The notes below the pieces were generated by a model that worked only from the letters and a program-made list of their open reading frames with translations, was not told where the DNA came from and made no database searches. The position numbers and the translations under genes are program-made. Shown piece after piece: positions 1 to 5,689 of a stretch of DNA of 6,123 bases. The stretch is from Pseudonocardiales bacterium. GTDB taxonomy: Bacteria > Actinomycetota > Actinomycetes > Mycobacteriales > Pseudonocardiaceae. The stretch's first letter is position 1, and every line of letters begins with the position of its first letter. The DNA is taken from the NCBI GenBank assembly GCA_013695005.1, contig JACDBJ010000137.1:1-6123 (forward strand), written 5' to 3'.

Positions 1-561
1 CTGCGCAGCGATCCGCAGGCTGCCGGACTGCAGGCCGCCGAACACTTGGTCACGACGACCTCCAGCCCGGCCGCATCGGTGTTCGACAATGGGTTGGCCT
101 CGCCGGCGATCGACTGGATCCGCGACGGCGTACTGACCAACCTGATCCAGCCGCGAGCCTGGGCGGCCAAGACAGGGACCGCTCCCGCGCCGTACGTCGA
201 CAACCTGATTCTCGAGGGGCCCGGTGGCGCCGGCGCGTCGACCGAGGAGATGGTGGCCGCGACCGAGCGGGGCTTGCTGCTGACCACGCTCTGGTACATC
301 CGGGAGGTGGATCCGCAGACCCTGCTGCTGACCGGCCTGACCCGGGATGGCGTATTCCTGGTCGAGAACGGCGAGGTCACCGCCTCGGTGAACAACTTCC
401 GGTTCAACGAAAGTCCGGTCGATCTGCTGGGCCGGGTAGCCGACATCGGCCGTACCCAACGGTGCCTGCCTCGAGAGTTTAACGACTGGTTCACCCGTAC
501 GGCGATGCCGACGCTACGGATCCCGGACTTCAACATGAGCTCGAAGTCCCCCGCATTCTGA
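1..561 (+). CDS. TldD/PmbA-family (TldE-like) protein, 3' part only
   Basis: The frame is open from base 1, so only the last 186 codons are present; family members are usually about 450-480 residues, so roughly the C-terminal 40% is seen. It matches the C-terminal domain of TldD/PmbA proteins: the DNLILEGPG segment, the RDGVFLVENGEV strand pair, the VNNFRFNESP motif, and the closing TRTAMPTLRIPDFNMSS stretch typical of actinobacterial members. TldD and TldE form a heterodimeric metallopeptidase that degrades unfolded peptides and in some systems removes leader peptides from RiPPs. The zinc-binding HExxxH helix belongs to TldD and would not be visible in this part. The adjacent tldD is expected to the left. 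The gene has no TTA codons and looks like ordinary chromosomal sequence, so it may be a housekeeping flank rather than a cluster member. Family call is firm; the TldE rather than TldD choice is less certain. Confidence 0.88.
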   Translation: MRSDPQAAGLQAAEHLVTTTSSPAASVFDNGLASPAIDWIRDGVLTNLIQPRAWAAKTGTAPAPYVDNLILEGPGGAGASTEEMVAATERGLLLTTLWYIREVDPQTLLLTGLTRDGVFLVENGEVTASVNNFRFNESPVDLLGRVADIGRTQRCLPREFNDWFTRTAMPTLRIPDFNMSSKSPAF

Positions 562-564
562 ATC

Positions 565-602
565 CCGCCTCGCCTTGTGGCCTCTGATCCAGCCGAGGGC
601 GG
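565..602. terminator. Possible bidirectional hairpin between convergent genes
   Basis: Between the convergent stop codons, CCGCCTCG (565-572) can pair with CGAGGGCGG (594-602) with one bulged G, around a 21-nt loop. There is no T-tract, and the loop is long. The placement fits a terminator serving both genes, but the pairing alone is weak evidence in DNA this GC-rich. Confidence 0.22.
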
Positions 603-616
603 TGGCCAAGATCGAT

Positions 617-1411
617 TCATCGCTTGCGGACTCTACGAAATTCGTGGAGAACGTGACGCACTTGTACCGTCCTCGGCTCATCGATATCACCATATTCCTG
701 TGTAGCCCAACGCAGCGCCCCATCTCTCGCCTCGACAAGCACGCGCTCCACCGCTTGAACGGCGAACGGGTTTCCGGCCCACTGATCGACAAGCTGACGG
801 AGGGAACGACTCTGCTCGCCAGTCACTACATGTTGCCCGGTCGGATCCATGCCCAAACTCTTCAGCGCCCGCTCCGCGTCTAGAACGCTGCGGAGCCCAG
901 TGCCCTCCGCCGCGACTCCCACCCTCGCCGCCCCGGCGTCTCTCAGAGCACTGAAATAGCGGCGGGCGAGATCAGAGACCATCTCGTCAGCGGGTGGGGC
1001 ACCGAAAGCGACCAAGGCTGTCCCCCCAAGGTGAAGCACTCGAGCGAACTCAGCGGAGGCAAGCCGCCACTCGGCTATATTCTGAAGCACATAGGCTGCA
1101 TGAACTCCGTCGACTGATTCGGGCTGTAGTGGCAGGGCGCGCAGGTCTCCCTGCACCCTCGGCACTAATCTAGTAGCTGCCGCCGAGAGCATGGCCCAAG
1201 ACAGGTCGATTAGGAACGTTCGCAGGCCTGCAGCGCGGAGGGCGGCTGAGGCCACGCCGCTTCCGCCGCCGGCGTCTAGTACGAAACCCGACGCGGGAAA
1301 TGCCGCGGCAAAGACCTCCGTCAAGCGTCGCTCACCGGCGGCACCCAGCTCCCGCTGCCGGTCGTGCAATGCCACCTGTTTCGCGGTGAGTTCGAACGAA
1401 GATGCGTTCAC
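617..1411 (-). CDS. Class I SAM-dependent methyltransferase
   Basis: A 264-residue protein with the Rossmann-like methyltransferase core. Motif I is VLDAGGGSG (residues 44-52), the acidic residue that binds the SAM ribose is probably D69 in FLIDLSWAML, and the next block GDLRALPLQPESVDGV (88-103) matches the UbiE/Methyltransf_11 pattern. The C-terminal ~110 residues are Arg-rich and not recognised, and probably shape the acceptor site. Start choice: the frame extends to 1474, but the GTG at 1411-1409 overlaps the upstream stop as GTGA and has GGAGAG (1422-1417) five bases before it, so translation is coupled to the JmjC gene. The substrate is unknown. Coupling to a hydroxylase suggests, as inference only, methylation of the product that enzyme makes. 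A TTA codon lies at 1168-1166. The gene converges on the tldE-like gene with a 55-bp gap. Confidence 0.88.
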   Translation of the reverse strand: MNASSFELTAKQVALHDRQRELGAAGERRLTEVFAAAFPASGFVLDAGGGSGVASAALRAAGLRTFLIDLSWAMLSAAATRLVPRVQGDLRALPLQPESVDGVHAAYVLQNIAEWRLASAEFARVLHLGGTALVAFGAPPADEMVSDLARRYFSALRDAGAARVGVAAEGTGLRSVLDAERALKSLGMDPTGQHVVTGEQSRSLRQLVDQWAGNPFAVQAVERVLVEARDGALRWATQEYGDIDEPRTVQVRHVLHEFRRVRKR

Positions 1412-2529
1412 ACCGGCTCTCCAGAAACCGCAAGTTCGCCGCGCAGAACAAGGTTCGCGAGAACGATCACCCACTCAGGAGGCAACTCGTGACGGACCAT
1501 TTCTCGCAATCGGAACGGACGACTAAGAGCGAGGGCGTCCGCCAGCTCCGGCATGCTTCCGGGCAGCGTGCCGAGTTTGGCGCCAGGCGCGGCAAGACAC
1601 TTGGCATTGTTCTGGTCGCTCAACAATTGATATAGATTGCGCAATCGCGCGTCAGCGAGGAGCGGAGAATGCGTCCGGGGGAACAGGCCGGAGTCATCAC
1701 CTTCCCGCAGAAGATCGATAAGCCTCTCTACGTCAACACGGACCGCGTCGGCACCGTCCTCCCCGTCTTGCAACGCGCGATCGAGCCCGACGATCCGTCG
1801 AGCTTTGCGTTCAACCAGGCTGCTCAGGCCCTCCCGTCGGGTTGGTGCGGTAATACCGATCGTAAGGTGGCAGGACACGTTGTTGCCGGCGACCGCACTG
1901 TGAGCGTGGCCGTTGGGGATGACTAGCGCGTCCCCAGGCCGCAGCTGTGCCTCCACCAGCCGAGCGGGCCGCTCGCCGGACCGGAGCCCCCGTCCGACCG
2001 GTCGTTCGTCGCCTACCCGCTCGTGAACCGCCCAGCTCTTTACACCTGCGACCTGCAACAGGATGACGTCCTGGGCATCGACATGGAGCGGCAGCCCGGT
2101 CGATTCGGGCGGAGTCACGTACGCACCGCAGTCGACAGCTCGGTCTAGCTCGGCCGAGATCCCGCCACAGAACTTTCGCAGGGCAGGCAACAGGTGCTCA
2201 AGCTGGAGCAGGACAAGGCTGGCTCCGCCGCCCAGCTCCTGGTAGACGTGCTCGGCGTGTGGCACGCCGGTGAGCGTCGCGTTGAGCACCCGTACGTCGC
2301 GCGTGATCACAGACAGCGGACTCCGTTTCCCCGCCTTGGTGACATGAAAGTAGGGACGCCGAAGCGCGGTGCCGTGGAGGAGTTCATCCAGCATTTCCAG
2401 CCCAAACAAATCCGACCACGCGTGCTGGTCCACCTGCTGGCACAACCGCGGGCGACCCCGGTTGCGCAGCCATGCGTCTCTTGAGGCGCTTGCCTGTCCA
2501 AGGCAACGAGCCAGCTCTGCCGACGCCAT
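1408..2529 (-). CDS. JmjC/cupin-4 (ROX-type) Fe(II)/2-oxoglutarate hydroxylase
   Basis: A 373-residue protein of the cupin-4 family, whose known members (E. coli YcfD, human MINA53 and NO66) hydroxylate Arg or His in ribosomal proteins using Fe(II), O2 and 2-oxoglutarate. The diagnostic core is LHVDAQDVILLQVAGVKSW (residues 148-166), giving the HxD iron pair H149/D151, followed by LRPGDALVIPNGHAHS (196-211) with the distal iron ligand probably H210, and then SCHLTIGI. Residues ~325-370 look like the winged-helix tail of ROX proteins. The start is secure: ATG at 2529 has GGAG (2538-2535) five bases upstream, and an in-frame TGA (2544-2542) precludes extension. It is the first gene of a leftward operon with the methyltransferase, divergent from the glycosyltransferase fusion. 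No TTA codons were found. The cluster setting favours a peptide or metabolite substrate over a ribosomal protein, but that is inference. Confidence 0.88.
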   Translation of the reverse strand: MASAELARCLGQASASRDAWLRNRGRPRLCQQVDQHAWSDLFGLEMLDELLHGTALRRPYFHVTKAGKRSPLSVITRDVRVLNATLTGVPHAEHVYQELGGGASLVLLQLEHLLPALRKFCGGISAELDRAVDCGAYVTPPESTGLPLHVDAQDVILLQVAGVKSWAVHERVGDERPVGRGLRSGERPARLVEAQLRPGDALVIPNGHAHSAVAGNNVSCHLTIGITAPTRREGLSSLVERKARRIVGLDRALQDGEDGADAVRVDVERLIDLLREGDDSGLFPRTHSPLLADARLRNLYQLLSDQNNAKCLAAPGAKLGTLPGSMPELADALALSRPFRLREMVRHELPPEWVIVLANLVLRGELAVSGEPV

Positions 2530-2579
2530 GTCAACTCCGTCTCACCAGTCACAGATTTGAGGTTTCCCTTAGTTGGATC

Positions 2580-2608
2580 TTGACCCCTCGTCGCTGACAC
2601 TGTAGCCA
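2580..2608 (+). promoter_or_regulatory. Candidate rightward sigma-70-type promoter
   Basis: TTGACC (2580-2585) resembles a -35 box, and 17 bases later TAGCCA (2603-2608) resembles an actinomycete -10 of the TAGnnT class with a poor last base. Transcription would start near 2614-2616, only about 10 bases before the leader ATG at 2626. The call is by eye and unsupported by any expression data. Confidence 0.3.
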
Positions 2609-2615
2609 TAACAGT
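2599..2615. repeat. Short inverted repeat ACTGT-N7-ACAGT, possible operator
   Basis: ACTGT (2599-2603) and ACAGT (2611-2615) are perfect inverted 5-bp arms separated by 7 bases. The repeat overlaps the candidate rightward -10 and also carries possible minus-strand -10 boxes, so a bound regulator could affect both operons. Arms this short can occur by chance. Confidence 0.28.
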
Positions 2616-2625
2616 ACGGAGACGC

Positions 2626-2643
2626 ATGGACACTCAGCGTTAG
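2626..2643 (+). CDS. 5-codon leader reading frame (MDTQR) ahead of the fusion gene
   Basis: ATG GAC ACT CAG CGT TAG is preceded by GGAG (2618-2621) with a 4-base spacer, the best ribosome-binding site and the only ATG-plus-SD combination just before the fusion gene. It stops two bases before the in-frame GTG at 2646. Ribosomes finishing here could reinitiate at 2646 or at 2697. It may instead be a chance ATG. It is far too short to be a peptide precursor and would act, if at all, as a translated leader. Confidence 0.28.
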   Translation: MDTQR

Positions 2644-2696
2644 AAGTGGACGGCATTGCCGTCTGGTCGGACGTTGCAATTGGAGATGAGACGCCA

Positions 2697-5006
2697 GTGC
2701 GCATCCTCTACTTGACGAAGTTCCCCCCGCTTCAGGGTGGGATGGCCACACGTGGACTGCACCTCTCCGTTGAGTTCGCCCGCCGTGGACACCAAGTCTC
2801 TGTGGTGACGGACGCCCTGCATGCCGGACCGCACGAGCGGGTGGCCGGTCCGTTGACTCCGCTGTTAGCCCAGCTTCCACCCGCCGTCCACGTCTACTGG
2901 ACGGAGTCGTCCACGCAGCGGCTCTATCTGCACCACCCAGGCGGTCGCGACGCAATGGCGCAGGTGTCCTCAGTCGCACTGGCCGCCGCGGAGGCGTTCT
3001 GTCCGGATGTGGTCCTTTCCGCCTACTTGCAGCCCTACGGGCTGGCCGGCCATGTGGTCGCCCGCGAGCTTGGGGTCGGCCACGCCGTCATGCACGCGGG
3101 TAGCGATGTCGGGCGCCTGATGCGCGCGCGCGACAACCAGCACCTGTTCTCCCGTGTGCTTATCGGGGCCGGCACCGTGTTCACCAGTCCGCATCACAGA
3201 CTGGCACTGGCAAACACGGGCGTTCGGCTTGACCGGCTTGTTTCGCTACCGGTCCCGCTGCCGCCTTGGGCCGGCGGGCAGTACCAGCCGCTCGATCCGG
3301 CAACGCGACGGGTGGTCTTCCTAGGCAAGTTAAACCACCCGGACCATGTGGAGGATCTGATCCTCCGCTGCGACGCCCTCGGATTGGCCCTTCACCTTGT
3401 GGGACAGTTCGCCTACCCGGATCGATGGCGCGCGAGCGAGCTCGTCGGAGCGCGGGCCCGGCCGTTCGTCTGGCCATGGCAGGTACCAGACGAGTTGCGA
3501 CAGTCGTGCGGTGTCGTGGCGAGTGAACCCTCGTCCGTAGAAATCCCTGGTCACCTCGGGCTGAAGGCAGTTGAGGCGGCAGCCGCTGGCCGCCCGGTCT
3601 GCCTTCCGGCGCGACTCTCCGAGAACTTCGGTTTGAGCGCTGCCGACATCCCGGCCACCCTGGAGGATCTCGCGCGATTGCTGGATGACCCGGCTCGTGC
3701 CATCGGGGCAGGACGGGCGCTACACGACTGGACTGCGCGTAAGATCACTGGCGCCGATCGGTCCATCGTCGGGTTCAGGGAGTTCGCCGACCGCGTCGAA
3801 GCGGCTCTGTCATCCCTCGTGCCTCCGGTCGGAGCGGATTCGACGCCCAGCGCTTGCGCAGCTGACCCGGATCTCGATATCGCCGTTCAGGCGGCCCAGC
3901 CAGTGCTCGCCGTGGTGACGGATCACGACCACGGGGCACAGATCGGCCCCGAGACGATCCTCTGCCGACGAGTGCCGACGTGGGTCACTAGGTTCGGTGA
4001 CGGGTCGACGCACGTGCTGGCCCAAAGCGCTGGCGTGCACCGCCGTGAGTTTCGAATGGACGCGAGGTACATCCGGTTGCTTGAGCAAGCGGATGGGTCT
4101 AGCCCGTGCGCTGTTCTGACGTCGGATGCAGCCGACTGGATGCGGTTGAGAAAGCTCGTCGCATGCGACCTTCTAGCGGTGTTGGCACCGGGCTCGCCGC
4201 CCCCGACCGTGCCGCCCCTTGTCCGGCGCCATTTGCAGAAGCGCGTTCCCCTCCTTCGCTCGCCGGGCGCGTCACCTGAGCGCGCCAGGGACACGGCGCT
4301 CTACCGGGAACGCGGCTATCTGTCCGCCGATGCTCTCCTCGCGGGCGACCTGGTCGATCGAGTGTCCGTAGAACTCGACGAGATTCTCACGTGGCGACCG
4401 GGTCGTGTCCCCAACGGTGCAGCGCGTCTGGTGAGTTCATGGCAGACCATCGATGGGGCGGCTCGGCCCCGTCGGATCAACGACCTTTGGGCAGCTGGCG
4501 AGGCCATCGGCTCCTTGATCACTGATGAGACCGTGACGAAGCTCGCCACGACCCTGGCACCAGGCGTGGATCTCGTGTACCTGTCCGAACAACTCCTGGT
4601 GAAGTGGCCAGGCCCGGACTCAGAGCTGTCGTGGCACCGCGATCCCGGTGCCCCCCTCGGCATGGATCCTGAGCTTGACTTCGTCATCGGCGTGCATTTC
4701 TGCGAGAACTCCGATGAAGCTGCATTGGATGTGGTCGCGGGAAGCCACCGGTGGACCCGCGAGCGGTGTGAGAAGTTCCTGGCCCACCCCCCCGATATAG
4801 CTGGCCGTCAGACCGTGCCGCTACGGCCACGATCGGTGACGGCGCACAGTAGATCCATACTGCATCGGTCCGTGGCTCATCGTGGGTTTCGTCCGCGCTG
4901 TTCGATTTACGTACATTTCGTTCCCCTTGAACTCGCCGCCGGGCAGATCGGCCCGGCGGTTGCAATTCGCCGCAACCAAGAGCTGCGCGCGGGGGTGCGG
5001 CCTTGA
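2697..5006 (+). CDS. GT4-like glycosyltransferase / RRE-like / PhyH-like dioxygenase fusion
   Basis: A multidomain protein of 769 residues from GTG 2697, or 786 from GTG 2646. Numbering here is from 2697. Residues 1-~375 are a GT-B glycosyltransferase of the GT4 type: it opens with VRILYLTKFPPLQGG, has a switch strand VVFLGKLNHPD (~206-216), and carries the nucleotide-sugar block EIPGHLGLKAVEAAAAGRPV (~282-301). Residues ~419-497 resemble a PqqD/RRE winged helix. Residues ~533-743 are PhyH-like: HRD gives iron ligands H647/D649, distal H723 lies in ILHRS, and R734 is the likely 2-oxoglutarate-binding Arg. Start: 2697 puts the first beta strand at the N-terminus as is usual and has GGAG (2682-2685) 11 bases upstream; 2646 has no clear site of its own but follows the leader frame directly. 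It probably glycosylates and oxidises one substrate. TTA codons lie at 2865 and 3330. Its stop overlaps the next gene as TTGA. Confidence 0.85.
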   Translation: MRILYLTKFPPLQGGMATRGLHLSVEFARRGHQVSVVTDALHAGPHERVAGPLTPLLAQLPPAVHVYWTESSTQRLYLHHPGGRDAMAQVSSVALAAAEAFCPDVVLSAYLQPYGLAGHVVARELGVGHAVMHAGSDVGRLMRARDNQHLFSRVLIGAGTVFTSPHHRLALANTGVRLDRLVSLPVPLPPWAGGQYQPLDPATRRVVFLGKLNHPDHVEDLILRCDALGLALHLVGQFAYPDRWRASELVGARARPFVWPWQVPDELRQSCGVVASEPSSVEIPGHLGLKAVEAAAAGRPVCLPARLSENFGLSAADIPATLEDLARLLDDPARAIGAGRALHDWTARKITGADRSIVGFREFADRVEAALSSLVPPVGADSTPSACAADPDLDIAVQAAQPVLAVVTDHDHGAQIGPETILCRRVPTWVTRFGDGSTHVLAQSAGVHRREFRMDARYIRLLEQADGSSPCAVLTSDAADWMRLRKLVACDLLAVLAPGSPPPTVPPLVRRHLQKRVPLLRSPGASPERARDTALYRERGYLSADALLAGDLVDRVSVELDEILTWRPGRVPNGAARLVSSWQTIDGAARPRRINDLWAAGEAIGSLITDETVTKLATTLAPGVDLVYLSEQLLVKWPGPDSELSWHRDPGAPLGMDPELDFVIGVHFCENSDEAALDVVAGSHRWTRERCEKFLAHPPDIAGRQTVPLRPRSVTAHSRSILHRSVAHRGFRPRCSIYVHFVPLELAAGQIGPAVAIRRNQELRAGVRP
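3951..4187 (+). other. Possible PqqD/RRE-like winged-helix domain inside the fusion
   Basis: Between the two enzyme domains lies a stretch with beta strands around THVLAQSAG and HRREFRMD, then a helix ARYIRLLEQADGS and a second helical block ending RLRKLVACDLLAVL. The strand-strand-helix-DG-helix order matches PqqD-like domains, which bind RiPP leader peptides (RRE). The resemblance is one of pattern, not of strongly conserved residues. A degenerate or unrelated linker domain is possible. Confidence 0.38.
4293..4925 (+). other. PhyH-like Fe(II)/2-oxoglutarate oxygenase domain of the fusion
   Basis: The domain begins at ALYRERGYLSADALL, the usual PhyH opening (Y/F-x-x-x-G-Y/F). It continues through SWHRDPGAP, with its H at 4635-4637 and D two codons later, and VVAGSHRW, which matches the PhyH PGSH block. 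It ends at ILHRSVAHRGFRPRCSIYVHF, carrying the distal His and the cosubstrate Arg. All three iron ligands and the Arg are intact, so it is probably active. PhyH relatives in natural-product clusters hydroxylate, halogenate or desaturate carrier- or peptide-bound substrates; which applies here cannot be read from sequence. Confidence 0.8.
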
Positions 5007-5689
5007 CGGACGCCGCCCTGGGCCACCCGGTCGCGCCCTTCTTGGTCCGGACACCATTTTCCGCCGCCCGGTTGAACCAGCTCGCTGGCGAGTTCGAGCG
5101 GACTGGGTTCTGCCAAACCGATCCAGTGCCGACCGTCCTCGGGTTGGAGGAATACGGGGCACAGGTCTTCCAGATGACCTGCCGTCACGGCGAAAGGGTG
5201 GCCACGCACCACCGCGTGGAGGACGGGAGACTGACGGGCGGTGCCCGCTTTTGTCGCCTCGACCCTGGCCATCCTGGGCTTGACCATCGGACCCGGCTAT
5301 CCATCAGCGAGGCGTACGCGGACCTTGAGGCCGACCCCTTCTTCCGCGGTCTCCGGCGTGCGCTGCGCGAGCTAACCGAACGTATCTTGCCGTTCTACGG
5401 CTATGAACGTGGCTATTTCCTCGCTTATCGTGCCGGCGATTACCTCAGTGCCCACGACGACCGGAGCACCGGCGACCGCGTGAACGTGCAGATGCCAGTC
5501 ACCGTGGGTGGCACAGGTGCACTGCGGATCTTAAGCGACGAGGGCTTCTTGGAGCCGCGCCTCGACCGGCTTGGCGCGGTACGCGTCATCGGTCCGTCTA
5601 TCTGGCACGACGTGCCGCCGCTGTTAACAGCGAGCGATGGTTTCAGGGTCGTCTTCTCACTCCGCTTCAGGAAGCGGGTCAGAAGTTGA
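5003..5689 (+). CDS. Stand-alone 2-oxoglutarate/Fe(II)-dependent oxygenase
   Basis: A 228-residue protein with a double-stranded beta-helix C-terminal half. H151 and D153 in LSAHDDRS form the HxD iron pair, H202 in SIWHDVPPL is the distal ligand, and R215 in DGFRVVFSLRF is placed like the 2-oxoglutarate-binding Arg of prolyl-4-hydroxylase-type enzymes. RGYFLAYRAGDYLSAHDD is typical of that superfamily. The N-terminal ~100 residues are not recognised. The start is TTG 5003, which overlaps the preceding stop as TTGA; GGGGGTG (4991-4997) five bases upstream is a fair ribosome-binding site, and no ATG exists before codon 58. It is the second gene of the rightward operon and is translationally coupled on both sides. 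TTA codons lie at 5531 and 5624. It probably hydroxylates an amino-acid side chain of the cluster's product (inference). Confidence 0.82.
   Translation: MTDAALGHPVAPFLVRTPFSAARLNQLAGEFERTGFCQTDPVPTVLGLEEYGAQVFQMTCRHGERVATHHRVEDGRLTGGARFCRLDPGHPGLDHRTRLSISEAYADLEADPFFRGLRRALRELTERILPFYGYERGYFLAYRAGDYLSAHDDRSTGDRVNVQMPVTVGGTGALRILSDEGFLEPRLDRLGAVRVIGPSIWHDVPPLLTASDGFRVVFSLRFRKRVRS

Larger units (their letters stand above)
2530..2645. promoter_or_regulatory. Divergent intergenic control region
   Basis: This gap separates the divergent JmjC operon and the glycosyltransferase-fusion operon, and is the only place in the window where promoters for both can lie outside genes. It is less GC-rich than its surroundings. 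It holds the JmjC ribosome-binding site, a possible rightward promoter, a short inverted repeat and a 5-codon leader frame, each listed separately. No clear leftward -10/-35 pair could be chosen; TACTGT and TACAGT on the minus strand both fit TAnnnT. Confidence 0.65.

Noticed and set aside
575..883. Plus-strand reading frame of 102 codons after the tldE-like gene
   Set aside because: It lies antisense inside the methyltransferase, has no recognisable motif, and the minus-strand frame has a clear Rossmann motif.
1411..1474. Longer methyltransferase start at 1474
   Set aside because: It would add 21 Arg/Cys-rich residues translated inside the JmjC 3' end; the GTGA overlap with a GGAGAG site at 1411 is the better start.
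2307..2633. Minus-strand frame beginning in the divergent gap (VSMRLRTVMATVSATRG...), considered as a precursor peptide
   Set aside because: No ribosome-binding site precedes it, it runs deep into the JmjC gene in another frame, and it has no leader/core pattern.
4882..5283. Plus-strand 133-codon frame spanning the fusion/2OG-oxygenase junction
   Set aside because: Arg/Gly/Pro-rich out-of-frame translation typical of GC-rich shadows; both overlapping genes have intact catalytic motifs in their own frame.
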